Origin: JAYPHU01 sp038127535
GTDB lineage: Bacteria; Pseudomonadota; Alphaproteobacteria; Rhodospirillales; UBA2165
Length of the DNA stretch: 64,000 nt
Assembly (NCBI GenBank): GCA_038127535.1
Contig: JAYPHU010000002.1
Location: 130,857 to 194,856 of the forward strand
Reading direction: 5' to 3'
Made by a program: the position numbers and the translations under genes. The notes under the pieces were generated by a model. The model worked only from the letters and a program-made list of their open reading frames with translations. It had not been told where the DNA came from and made no database searches. Of the stretch, positions 1-8,228 are shown piece after piece; positions within the stretch are counted from its first letter, which is position 1; every line of letters begins with the position of its first letter.

Positions 1-17
1 GACAATCTGAGGTGAAT

Positions 18-713
18 TCATCCCCGGACGTCTTCAACCATCTCTTCCAAAGTTTCAACATCGCAAATCACCAGGGAATCCTTCTCCGGTCTCACGATTC
101 CCTTCTTTGTGAGATCGCTGAGTACCCTTGCCACGGTTTCCCGGGTCGTGCTGGCGCGGCTCGCCATATCGCTTTGAACGGGGATAGGCTTCAAAATGGC
201 CATGTTATCGTCACTTGAGACCGCGCGAGCCTGAGGCAATAGTTCGCCATGAACCCTGTTATTCGCGCCAAAAGTGCTGAGATCGATAATTCTCGCCGTT
301 GAGGTGCAAATGATGCCCGCCATATTGCGCATCACTTTGAGCGCCACCTGCGGGTGTTTCTCCAAAACCCGGATAAAACATTCCCCGGAAATCTCGGCGA
401 TATCGGAATCCTCGACCGCCAGCACCCTGGTCGAGCGCGGCTTACCATAAAGCGCCGCCAGCTCGCCGAAATATGAACCGGAGAGCAAATCCTCCAACGC
501 CACCTCCTTGCCAGAGAGGATAAAACTCACAACATGGACCGGTCCGCGGGTAATAAAGTAAACGTCTCGGGTCTATTCCTGCTGATCGATGATCTGCTCG
601 TCGGGCGAAAAGCGCTTACATCGGCACGATATTTCAAAGTCGCGCCGTTCTTCTGGCGTCAAATCAGCAAGAATGCTGATATTCTCCAAATCGTGTACCT
701 GAGGCGTACTCAC
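18..713 (-). pseudogene. CRP/FNR-family transcription regulator, interrupted by an in-frame amber codon
   Basis: Read on the minus strand from a GTG at 713 (preceded by a GGAAGG-type ribosome site), the frame encodes a CRP/FNR protein of normal length (231 codons), but codon 47 is TAG (575-573). Before it lies the start of the cyclic-nucleotide-binding beta-roll (ILADLTPEERRDF, then FSPDEQIIDQQE). Directly after it the fold continues as RDVYFITRG, then the phosphate-binding-cassette-like GSYFGELAALYGKPRS, and a C-terminal winged helix with TTRETVARVLSDL. Only this one codon breaks the gene. A downstream GTG at 530 could give a 170-residue remnant lacking the first beta strands, which is unlikely to sense a ligand. 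A cAMP-type or redox effector cannot be assigned. It is divergent from the glycosyltransferase gene. The break may be a real mutation or a base-call error. Confidence 0.85.
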
Positions 714-785
714 CCCAACCTTCCCTCACCCCTAATTTTGCCGGAGGAATCGGTTCCGGTACAGAATCTAGCATATCTGATTACG

Positions 786-801
786 ATACAAACCTTTGTA
801 T
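786..801. promoter_or_regulatory. 16-bp perfect inverted repeat between divergent genes
   Basis: The site is ATACAAA-CC-TTTGTAT, a perfect 7-2-7 palindrome midway between the divergent CRP-like gene (start 713) and the glycosyltransferase gene (start 899). Its place in the shared promoter region makes it a candidate operator. The binding protein is unknown and it does not match the usual CRP half-site TGTGA. Confidence 0.35.
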
Positions 802-898
802 TTGTGCGTATTTTCCGTGCAGTCGCTGCCGGTGCGCTCTTGCAGAGAGATTCAGCCCCCAGTATTGTTTGGCACGCTATAAACAAAATCCGGCTCTC

Positions 899-1879
899 AT
901 GTCCGAAAACACCAATTCAACACACGCGCCGCCGAGCATCGCCGCCGTCATCCCCTGCTATAAGGAGAAAGACAGGATCGGGGCGGTGCTGGACAAATTT
1001 AACGGCCAGGTCGCGCATATCATCGTGGTCGACGACGCCTGCCCGGAAGGAACCGGTGCGTTTGTGCGTGAAAACCACGACGACCTGCGCATCCATGTGG
1101 TGTTTCACGACACCAACCAGGGGGTCGGCGGCGCCACCATGACAGGCTACGCCAAGGCCTTGGAACTGGGCGCTGATATCATCGTCAAGGTGGACGGCGA
1201 CGGGCAAATGGATCCGGCCAAGATCGAGTCTCTCATTCGTCCCATCGTGGCCGGGCGCGCAGATTATGCGAAGGGCAACCGGTTCTATAACCTGGACGGT
1301 ATCTCGGCCATGCCGCTGACCCGGCTTATCGGCAATCTGGTCCTGTCCTTCGCCTCAAAAATGTCCAGCGGATACTGGAAAATTTTTGATCCGACCAACG
1401 GCTTTACCGCGATCCATGCTCGGGTCGCCCGATTGCTCCCCGTCGACCGCATCGCCAAGGGATATTTTTTTGAATCGGATATCCTGTTTCATCTGGGCGT
1501 CCTCCGGGCCGTGGTCATGGACGTCCCCATCGAGGCCATCTACGGCGATGAGAAAAGCCATCTGAGCATCCCAAAGATTTTGTTCCCGTTTATCTGGAAA
1601 CATACCGGCAATTTGGTTCGCCGCATTTTTTATGGGTATTTTCTGAGGGATTTCAGCGCCGCGTCGGTGGAGCTGATCATTGGCCTGATCCTCAGCGGTT
1701 TTGGCGCCATCTATGGCGTGATCCACTGGTACGAGAGCGTCACGATTGGTGTTCCCGCTGCCACGGGCGTTATCATCCTGGCGGCGCTGCCTGTCCTGGT
1801 GGGGAGCTTTCTGCTCATCAGCTTCATCAACTACGATGTCCAGAATCAGCCCGAGACGCCCCTGCATATAAGCCTTTAG
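899..1879 (+). CDS. Family 2 glycosyltransferase with C-terminal membrane segments
   Basis: A 326-residue protein of the GT-A fold, GT2 family, resembling dolichol/polyprenyl-phosphate sugar transferases. The nucleotide-sugar domain opens with AAVIPCYKEKDRI. VVDDACPEG (about residues 43-51) and the DXD-like VDGDGQMDP (about 98-106) should bind the metal and the sugar nucleotide. Two hydrophobic helices (about 256-277 and 285-312) anchor the C terminus in the inner membrane, so the likely acceptor is a polyprenyl phosphate or another lipid. The ATG at 899 is preferred; a TTG 30 bases upstream is in frame but adds a non-conserved tail. No other envelope-sugar genes lie nearby, so sugar and end product are unknown. 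Confidence 0.85.
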   Translation: MSENTNSTHAPPSIAAVIPCYKEKDRIGAVLDKFNGQVAHIIVVDDACPEGTGAFVRENHDDLRIHVVFHDTNQGVGGATMTGYAKALELGADIIVKVDGDGQMDPAKIESLIRPIVAGRADYAKGNRFYNLDGISAMPLTRLIGNLVLSFASKMSSGYWKIFDPTNGFTAIHARVARLLPVDRIAKGYFFESDILFHLGVLRAVVMDVPIEAIYGDEKSHLSIPKILFPFIWKHTGNLVRRIFYGYFLRDFSAASVELIIGLILSGFGAIYGVIHWYESVTIGVPAATGVIILAALPVLVGSFLLISFINYDVQNQPETPLHISL

Positions 1880-1976
1880 TTCTCTGCCTGTTGGCTCCGA
1901 ATCCAGGCGGATTCATGATCTTGTACACCAGGAATCCGGCCTATCGGCCACTTATAAGCCACTGAGGACGTTCGTT

Positions 1977-2576
1977 ATGGCCCCGCGAACCTTATTCGCC
2001 GCCCTATTTGCCGCTTTGTTGACTACCGTTCCTCTCTCCGATGTCCGGGCCGGAGACGGTATATTGACCGCCAACGCCTATCGTCCGTTCCATGGAGAAA
2101 ATACCGTCAGCGTTAAAGCCTGGGACAATTCCGATCAGAATTTGGCCATCGCGCAGGAAATCGAAGCGCGGCTAGAAGCTATGGGCTATGTGGTCAGCGA
2201 TAAGGCGAATATCGCATTATTTCTTGAAATCAACCCCTTGACAGGCACCTGGACGGATGGCCAACGCCGCCACCTACTTGAGCTTGAAGGACATGGAGGC
2301 CGGGAAGGCGGTGAAAATGCACGTGTCCGTCTGAACCTCTTCTCAAGTGAAAGCGGCGGGGTCCTGAATACGGGGCGACCTGGTCAGCCCAACACGGTGT
2401 CCCGCTATCTACTGGAATTTATGTTGGATCCGAAACTAGGCCCGAGGCTGAGGGAGGGCCAGGTCGCCGTGGAATATACCGGTGGCGACCCGACCGCGCT
2501 CTTGAAGCGGATGGTGCCCGAGATGTTACCCCATCTGGCGAAGACAGTGCGCGGACGCAGGATCAGCCTGCCTTAG
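1977..2576 (+). CDS. Secreted protein of unknown function
   Basis: A 199-residue protein with a clear N-terminal signal peptide (TLFAALFAALLTTVPL, probable cleavage after VRA-G near residue 26). The mature part contains a stretch beginning IAQEIEARLEAMGYVV, followed by DKANIALFLEINP. This recalls DUF4136-like periplasmic or lipoprotein domains, in which a helix precedes 'G(Y/F)xxxx-(D/K)ADxxV', but the match is weak and there is no lipobox cysteine. It stands alone between the glycosyltransferase gene and hisZ, with about 100 bases on the left and 140 on the right. I do not recognise a specific function. Confidence 0.7.
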   Translation: MAPRTLFAALFAALLTTVPLSDVRAGDGILTANAYRPFHGENTVSVKAWDNSDQNLAIAQEIEARLEAMGYVVSDKANIALFLEINPLTGTWTDGQRRHLLELEGHGGREGGENARVRLNLFSSESGGVLNTGRPGQPNTVSRYLLEFMLDPKLGPRLREGQVAVEYTGGDPTALLKRMVPEMLPHLAKTVRGRRISLP

Positions 2577-2716
2577 GCTGATGAAATTGTTGATTTAAGG
2601 GTGTCATCCCGCCGGAATCTCAGTATAAACGCCCCGTTTGCGAACCATTTGAGCTTAGCTTCACATCTGGCCGATCAGATCAACCGGCCGCCGGAATTGA
2701 CGACGAGACTTTTTTG

Positions 2717-3871
2717 ATGAACACCAAAGCCCACAAAGCCCTGTTGCCGGCGGGTATTGCCGATGTTTTGCCGCCCGATGCCGAATTCGAGGCCGGCATA
2801 ACCGAGGCTATCATGGCTCATTTCGCCCGGCATGGCTTTGAGCGGGTGAAACCGCCGCTCCTCGAGTTCGAGGAAAACCTGATTGGCGGTAGCGGTGCGG
2901 CAACCGCCTCTCAGACGTTCAGATTAATGGATCCGATTTCTCAACGGATGATGGGACTCCGGGCGGACATGACCTTGCAGATCGCCCGGATCGCCGCAAC
3001 CCGCCTGTCGGATGTGCCGCGCCCGTTGCGCCTTGGCTATGCCGGCCAGGTACTCAGGGTGCGCGGCTCGGCGCTTCGCCCGGAACGCCAGTTCGGCCAA
3101 ACAGGGATTGAGCTGATTGGCTCATCCTCACCGGCCGCGGACGCGGAGGTCATTCTTTTAGCGATCCAAGGACTGGAAGCCAGGGGCATCACGGGGCTCT
3201 CAGTGGATTTGGGACTGCCAACATTGGTGCCCATACTCTGCGCCCAGCACAATCTGGACCTGGGCGCCATCGGCGAGGAATTGAGGGGTGCGCTGAACCA
3301 GAAGGATACGGCCGAGATCAAAACGCTGCTTGGCGACAAGGCCGCGGATTTTACCGCGCTCATCGACGCCGTGGGCCCGGCGGATAAAGCCTTGTCGGAA
3401 CTGCGCGCCATCGGCATGTCAGGCGATGCGGAAAGTGCATTGGCCAATTTGGAAACGGTGATTTCAATCCTGCGGTCAAAAATGCCGGACATCCGGCTGA
3501 CCGTCGATCCGGTCGAACTTCGCGGATACGAATACCATACGGGTCTCACCTTTACACTGTTCGCCCGAGATATTATCGGCGAGCTGGGCCGGGGTGGCCG
3601 GTATCGGACGGGGCCGGATAACGGCCGGCCGAAAGAAGATGCCACGGGTATTACCTTATTCGTCGATTCAATTCTAAACGCCGCGCCGGCCGCACATGCT
3701 GCAAAACGGGTGTGTGTGCCTATGGAGACCGGCAATGACGCGCTGATGGCTCTGCATGCGAACGGATGGATTACGGTGAACTCCCTGGGACATGGGCCGG
3801 ATTTGGCCGAGGAAGCCGGGCGGCTCAACTGCACCCATGTCCTGGTGGACGGCGCACCGAAGGAAATTTGA
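2717..3871 (+). CDS. hisZ: ATP phosphoribosyltransferase regulatory subunit HisZ
   Basis: A 384-residue HisRS-like protein without anticodon-binding activity. HisZ joins short-form HisG to make the octameric enzyme for the first step of histidine synthesis and confers feedback control. Visible class II synthetase-like signatures are GLRADMTLQIARIA, GYAGQVLRVRG followed by ERQFGQTGIELIG, and GELGRGGRYR. A complete HisRS would be longer and carry a C-terminal anticodon domain, so HisZ is the better call. The ATG at 2717 is chosen over the adjacent TTG at 2714. It sits just upstream of purA (33-base gap), a pairing common in alphaproteobacteria. hisG is not in the window. Confidence 0.93.
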   Translation: MNTKAHKALLPAGIADVLPPDAEFEAGITEAIMAHFARHGFERVKPPLLEFEENLIGGSGAATASQTFRLMDPISQRMMGLRADMTLQIARIAATRLSDVPRPLRLGYAGQVLRVRGSALRPERQFGQTGIELIGSSSPAADAEVILLAIQGLEARGITGLSVDLGLPTLVPILCAQHNLDLGAIGEELRGALNQKDTAEIKTLLGDKAADFTALIDAVGPADKALSELRAIGMSGDAESALANLETVISILRSKMPDIRLTVDPVELRGYEYHTGLTFTLFARDIIGELGRGGRYRTGPDNGRPKEDATGITLFVDSILNAAPAAHAAKRVCVPMETGNDALMALHANGWITVNSLGHGPDLAEEAGRLNCTHVLVDGAPKEI

Positions 3872-3903
3872 ACCAACCAGATGATTTGAAGTGAGTGAGA
3901 TAA

Positions 3904-5196
3904 ATGGCGAACGTAGTGGTCGTCGGCTCCCAATGGGGCGACGAGGGAAAAGGCAAAATTGTGGACTGGCTGTCGGAACGGGCGGATGTGGTCGTCCGGT
4001 TTCAGGGCGGACACAATGCCGGTCACACGCTGGTCATCGACAATGTGACCTACAAGCTGAGCCTTCTGCCCTCGGGTATTGTCCGGCCGGGCAAACTGTC
4101 GGTGATCGGCAACGGCGTGGTCATCGACCCGAGGGCGCTATTGAAGGAAATCGACACCATCCGCGAATTGGGCGTCGCCGTGTCGCCGGAGAATTTGGTC
4201 GTCGCCGAGAACGCTTCGCTGATCCTGCCGCTTCACAAAGGCCTGGATCAAGCTCGGGAAGAGGCCCTGGGGCGCGCCAAGATCGGCACCACGGGTCGGG
4301 GCATCGGCCCGGCGTATGAAGATAAGGTCGGACGCCGCGCTATCCGGGTCGGCGATTTGGCAGATCGGGAGCTCCTGGAACAACGGGTTGATCAGCTGCT
4401 GTTGCATCACAATGCTCTGCTCCGGGGCCTTGGCTCCACCGAGGTGGATCGGGGCGAGGTGATCGATCAACTATTGGAGATTGCGCCGAAACTGCTGCCC
4501 TATTCGGCCACCGTCTGGCGCAAATTGGATGAAGTCCGCCGCCAGGGTAAACGCATCCTTTTTGAGGGCGCTCAAGGCACCATGCTCGACAACGACCACG
4601 GTACCTACCCGTATGTCACCTCTTCCAACACGGTCGCGGGCCAGGCTGCCGTCGGCTCCGGGCAGGGACCGAAAGTAGCGGACTATGTGCTGGGCATCAC
4701 CAAGGCTTATACCACGCGCGTGGGTTCCGGCCCCTTTCCGACGGAGCTCGAGGACGAGATCGGACAGCTTTTGGGCGAGCGCGGCCACGAATTCGGCACG
4801 GTTACAGGGCGCAAGCGCCGCTGCGGTTGGTTTGACGCCGTTTTGGTGCGCCAGGCGGTCAAAGTGGGCGGAATCAGCGGTATTGCCCTGACCAAGTTAG
4901 ATGTCCTGGACGGAATGGAGTCGCTGAACGTCTGCATTGGCTACGAAATCGACGGCGAAACCTACGACTATCTACCGGCTTCCGCGACGGCTCAGGCCAA
5001 GGTCACGCCCATTTACGAGACTCTGGGCGGCTGGGACGAAAGCACCCGAGGCGCCAGGAGCTGGGCCGAGTTGCCGGCCACGGCGGTGAAGTATATCCGC
5101 CGTGTCGAGGAACTGATCGAAGCTCCGGTCGCCCTCCTTTCGACCAGTCCTGAGCGGGATGACACGATCCTGGTCCGGGATCCGTTCGCCGATTAA
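3904..5196 (+). CDS. purA: Adenylosuccinate synthetase
   Basis: A 430-residue, full-length PurA. It condenses IMP and aspartate using GTP to form adenylosuccinate, the first committed step to AMP, in the cytoplasm. The N-terminal GSQWGDEGKGKIVDWL holds the phosphate loop with catalytic Asp and Lys; GHNAGHT supplies the catalytic His; GTTGRGIGPAYEDK binds IMP; GRKRRCGWFDAV and TKLDVLDG (guanine recognition) follow in the usual order. No truncation is seen. It follows hisZ closely and is probably co-transcribed. Downstream is a 140-base leader for the pseudokinase gene. Confidence 0.98.
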   Translation: MANVVVVGSQWGDEGKGKIVDWLSERADVVVRFQGGHNAGHTLVIDNVTYKLSLLPSGIVRPGKLSVIGNGVVIDPRALLKEIDTIRELGVAVSPENLVVAENASLILPLHKGLDQAREEALGRAKIGTTGRGIGPAYEDKVGRRAIRVGDLADRELLEQRVDQLLLHHNALLRGLGSTEVDRGEVIDQLLEIAPKLLPYSATVWRKLDEVRRQGKRILFEGAQGTMLDNDHGTYPYVTSSNTVAGQAAVGSGQGPKVADYVLGITKAYTTRVGSGPFPTELEDEIGQLLGERGHEFGTVTGRKRRCGWFDAVLVRQAVKVGGISGIALTKLDVLDGMESLNVCIGYEIDGETYDYLPASATAQAKVTPIYETLGGWDESTRGARSWAELPATAVKYIRRVEELIEAPVALLSTSPERDDTILVRDPFAD

Positions 5197-5282
5197 CGCC
5201 AATCGGACGGTTATCCGATAGTTAAGGTCTTAATCTGTATTATTTCTTGGACCTCGCCGTATAACGGGGTAGAGTAGTTATT

Positions 5283-5309
5283 CGGGCCGCCGGGTGACCG
5301 GCCGGCCCG
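5283..5309 (+). promoter_or_regulatory. GC-rich stem-loop in the leader of the pseudokinase gene
   Basis: The arms CGGGCCGCCGG and CCGGCCGGCCCG pair almost perfectly around a GTGA loop, 28 bases before the start codon at 5338. There is no T tract, so it may be a weak terminator of the purA transcript or a leader structure for the downstream gene. Confidence 0.4.
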
Positions 5310-5337
5310 TGGGATAACGCTGCAGAATCGGACTCCC

Positions 5338-7545
5338 ATGGCGGAAGCACCGCTTGAAGATGAAGTTGACGTGGCGCCACCGCCGGGTGACGCCGCCCCA
5401 GAACAGGAACAAGAACAGGAGGCCGAGCCCGAACCCGTCGTCGGAGCCGTAGCCGATCTGGAACCCGACGGCGAGATGGAAGAGCTCCTGCCCGAGGAAA
5501 ACCCGACCATGTCAGCCGGGCTCCTGCTGGATTTGGACGCGCCGGAGGAGGTGGATGACGCGCCGCCGGTCACGCTCCGTCAGCGCTATGACATTTTTCC
5601 GTCCAAAGCCCTGCCGGAACTTGATTCACCCTCAGCGAAAGCCTTCGAAGTCATCGACAGCCAAAATCCAGGCGTCAAAATATTTGCCCTCATTTGCACG
5701 CCGGACCTGCCGGTGCGCGCTATGGAACTGGACGAAATCACGAACAGTGAAGTTCCCGGCTGCATGCACCTAATCGACCACGGTACGGTGTATTGGCCCA
5801 GCCTGGAACAAAAGGCCCTGGCCCTGATCTATCAAAAACCCTTAGGCGGACGGTTAACCGATGTATTTGCCGGCGAAACCTCGGACTACCGCAGGGTCGA
5901 CTACATCCGGCTAAGTCTCGACACCATCCTTCTGGCGGTCAGCAATCTGAATTTCCGCAATCTGACTCACCGGGCGATCCGGCATGACAATCTGTTTTTC
6001 ACGACGGAGAAACGGGATGAAATGGTATTGGGTGATTTCGTTTCCGCCCCCGCCGGTTTTGACCAGCCGGTAGCCTATGAGACGATTGAACGGAGCATGG
6101 CCGATGACGGCGGCCGGGGCACAGGCGAAGTCTCCGACGACATGTACGCCCTTGGCGTCACGTTGGCCTTTCTCTGCCAGAAAGGACTGCCCTTTCTAGG
6201 GAAATCTAAGGAAGCGTTGATCATCTCCAAGATCGTCGACACCTCCTTTCAAGCGCTGGTCGGCAGCAATCTGTACACGGCCACCATGCTCGATCTGATC
6301 CGAGGGCTATTGAACGACGATCCCGATGAAAGATGGGGACTGGATGAGGTGGAACTGTGGGCCAGCGGCCGCCGGGTCCCGCCGACCCAGTCTTCGGGTC
6401 AAAAGAAGTCACAACGTCCGCTGATGTTCGGTGATTTTGGCCATGTCAGTCCGCGGACGCTCGCCTATTCCATGGCGCGCCGCCCGGAATCGGCGATCAA
6501 AATGATCCGGGACGGGACGATTGAACAATGGGTATCCATGGGCCTGACCAACAAGGACATGGCCGCCGCTATCGCGGCCCGGCTTGAGGCGACTGGCGAC
6601 CCGGACGAGAAAAATCCGGATAAAGAGCACATGCTGCTCACCCGTATTTTGATGATCATGGATCCCATCGCCCCAATTCGCTACAAGGGAGTGTCTTATA
6701 TGCCGGATGCGTTCGGCACCGCCCTGGCGATTGAGCGGCTGCGTGGCAGCAATGTGCGAATTCTGGCGGAATCCATTATTAAGAATGTGCCGCAGGCCTG
6801 GTTTAAAGCCTCTGCGGTTTCGCAAGAATCAGTGTTCATCGAGAATGACGCCTATATCAAGATCAAGGGCTATCTGCAAAAGGCCGGCCCCGGATTTGGC
6901 GTTGAACGCTGCCTCTATGAACTAAATGACGGCCTCACCTGCCAAAGCCCGCTGGTGAAAAACGAATATGTCCTGAAAATCGAGGACATGCTGCCGGCCC
7001 TGAATTCGGCCGAAAAGCGCGTTGATACGAAAACCCCGCCCATTGACCGGCATATCGCGGCATTCATCGCCGCCCGCATCGGGGGCAGCATCGAATCCAT
7101 GTTGAACGGGCTCAATGACCCGGACGACGCACTCAAGGTTATGGCGATCCTCAAATTGCTAGCGGAACTGCAGGTCCGATTTGGCCCGGAAAGCCTGCTC
7201 GGGCTGGCCCGTTGGATCGGCGGCCAAGTCGGACCGGTGATCAAACTCTATCACAGCCGCATCACCCGCAAGGCGATTGAATCGGCGGTGCCCGACCTGG
7301 TCCGAAGCGGCCAATTGCCGGCGCTGATCGAGCTTCTCGACGATCCGGAGGCGCGTCTGATCGATCAGCAAGGCTATGCCATGGCGGTCGCCCAATTCGA
7401 ATTGGCGGAAGATGAAATCCAGAAAATTCATGAGGATATGGGACCCGTTTCCACCAAAACAGACCGCACCGCCAAGCAAGTCGCAGCGGTCACCTCGATC
7501 ACCATCATGACATTCGTCATCGCATTGTTGATTATTTCGGGCTGA
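5338..7545 (+). CDS. Tail-anchored protein with a degenerate protein-kinase domain (pseudokinase)
   Basis: A 735-residue protein in three parts. Residues 1-75 are an acidic Pro/Glu-rich tail with a run of EQ repeats. Residues about 80-345 follow the layout of a Ser/Thr kinase: HRAIRHDNLFF (211-221) stands for the catalytic loop HRDxKxxN, GDFV (232-235) for DFG, and SDDMYALGVTLAFLC for the helix-F region. The catalytic Asp is Ala, the DFG Gly is Val, and no VAIK lysine is evident, so phosphotransfer is unlikely. The rest is helical with no family I recognise, ending in one C-terminal membrane helix (about 715-735), giving a cytoplasm-facing, tail-anchored protein. The next gene, a membrane protein, starts 8 bases later. 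The role is unknown; scaffolding or envelope-stress signalling is inference. Confidence 0.75.
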   Translation: MAEAPLEDEVDVAPPPGDAAPEQEQEQEAEPEPVVGAVADLEPDGEMEELLPEENPTMSAGLLLDLDAPEEVDDAPPVTLRQRYDIFPSKALPELDSPSAKAFEVIDSQNPGVKIFALICTPDLPVRAMELDEITNSEVPGCMHLIDHGTVYWPSLEQKALALIYQKPLGGRLTDVFAGETSDYRRVDYIRLSLDTILLAVSNLNFRNLTHRAIRHDNLFFTTEKRDEMVLGDFVSAPAGFDQPVAYETIERSMADDGGRGTGEVSDDMYALGVTLAFLCQKGLPFLGKSKEALIISKIVDTSFQALVGSNLYTATMLDLIRGLLNDDPDERWGLDEVELWASGRRVPPTQSSGQKKSQRPLMFGDFGHVSPRTLAYSMARRPESAIKMIRDGTIEQWVSMGLTNKDMAAAIAARLEATGDPDEKNPDKEHMLLTRILMIMDPIAPIRYKGVSYMPDAFGTALAIERLRGSNVRILAESIIKNVPQAWFKASAVSQESVFIENDAYIKIKGYLQKAGPGFGVERCLYELNDGLTCQSPLVKNEYVLKIEDMLPALNSAEKRVDTKTPPIDRHIAAFIAARIGGSIESMLNGLNDPDDALKVMAILKLLAELQVRFGPESLLGLARWIGGQVGPVIKLYHSRITRKAIESAVPDLVRSGQLPALIELLDDPEARLIDQQGYAMAVAQFELAEDEIQKIHEDMGPVSTKTDRTAKQVAAVTSITIMTFVIALLIISG

Positions 7546-7552
7546 GGGCGGC

Positions 7553-8176
7553 ATGGAATTCAGAAAAAGTTCAATGGCGATAACCTGGTGGGCGTTACTG
7601 ATCGCCGGCGCCCTGTTTATCTTTACGGGCATGGTGCTGCTGCTTGTGTGCGGGTTGATTCCCGGCATCGTCGCCTACCTTATCGATCGCTCCCCGAAGA
7701 AATACGCCACATTCTGTGTCGGCGGTATGAACTTGGCCGGCATCTGCCCCGCGGCGCTGAAACTCTGGAACGGCGACAACAATGTGGCCCAAGCGTTTGC
7801 CATCCTCACCAGCCCGTTTGAACTGATTATCATATTTTCCGCCGCGTCCTTCGGCTGGCTGATTTATTTCTTCGTGCCGCCCATCGTCGTTGCGCTGCTC
7901 ACTGTGATCGCGCAGCATCGGATTGCTCAGTTGCGGGAAGAGCAAAAGGTCCTCATCAAGGACTGGGGCGATGGCATCGCGGTCAGGCCGGAGGCCATGG
8001 ATTTAGCCCGCGCGGAGCAGGAAGCCGCCGCCGCACCGCCGCCGCCCGATGACACAGACAAGCAGGGAGATATGGACTCAGAGCCGAGTGGCGAAGAGGC
8101 CTCTGCCGACGCCGAAAGCAAAGTGCCGCCACCGGGCGAACCAGCGCCCGAACAGGACAAGGCCAGCGCCGCTTAA
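7553..8176 (+). CDS. Multi-pass membrane protein with charged Pro-rich tail
   Basis: A 207-residue protein. Hydrophobic segments (about 8-45 as a helical pair, 50-68, 75-118 as two helices) predict four or so membrane spans. The last 60 residues are hydrophilic, rich in Ala, Pro, Glu and Asp (AAAAPPPPDDTDKQ), echoing the acidic N terminus of the preceding pseudokinase. The 8-base spacing implies one operon and a likely physical partnership with that tail-anchored protein. No known family is recognised. Confidence 0.65.
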   Translation: MEFRKSSMAITWWALLIAGALFIFTGMVLLLVCGLIPGIVAYLIDRSPKKYATFCVGGMNLAGICPAALKLWNGDNNVAQAFAILTSPFELIIIFSAASFGWLIYFFVPPIVVALLTVIAQHRIAQLREEQKVLIKDWGDGIAVRPEAMDLARAEQEAAAAPPPPDDTDKQGDMDSEPSGEEASADAESKVPPPGEPAPEQDKASAA

Positions 8177-8186
8177 ATTCCCCAAA

Positions 8187-8201
8187 GCCCCCCGAAGGGG
8201 C
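8187..8201. terminator. Short hairpin between convergent genes
   Basis: GCCCC-CCGAA-GGGGC lies between the membrane-protein stop (8176) and the end of the sigma-factor gene (8229). It has no real T tract on either strand, so it is at most a weak bidirectional terminator. Confidence 0.35.
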
Positions 8202-8228
8202 GTTAGTGCTGAGATCAGTCGAGAGACA

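Noticed and set aside
534..1142. 202-codon open frame on the plus strand
   Set aside because: It lies antisense to the broken CRP gene and then overlaps the glycosyltransferase in another frame; the translation shows no family features.
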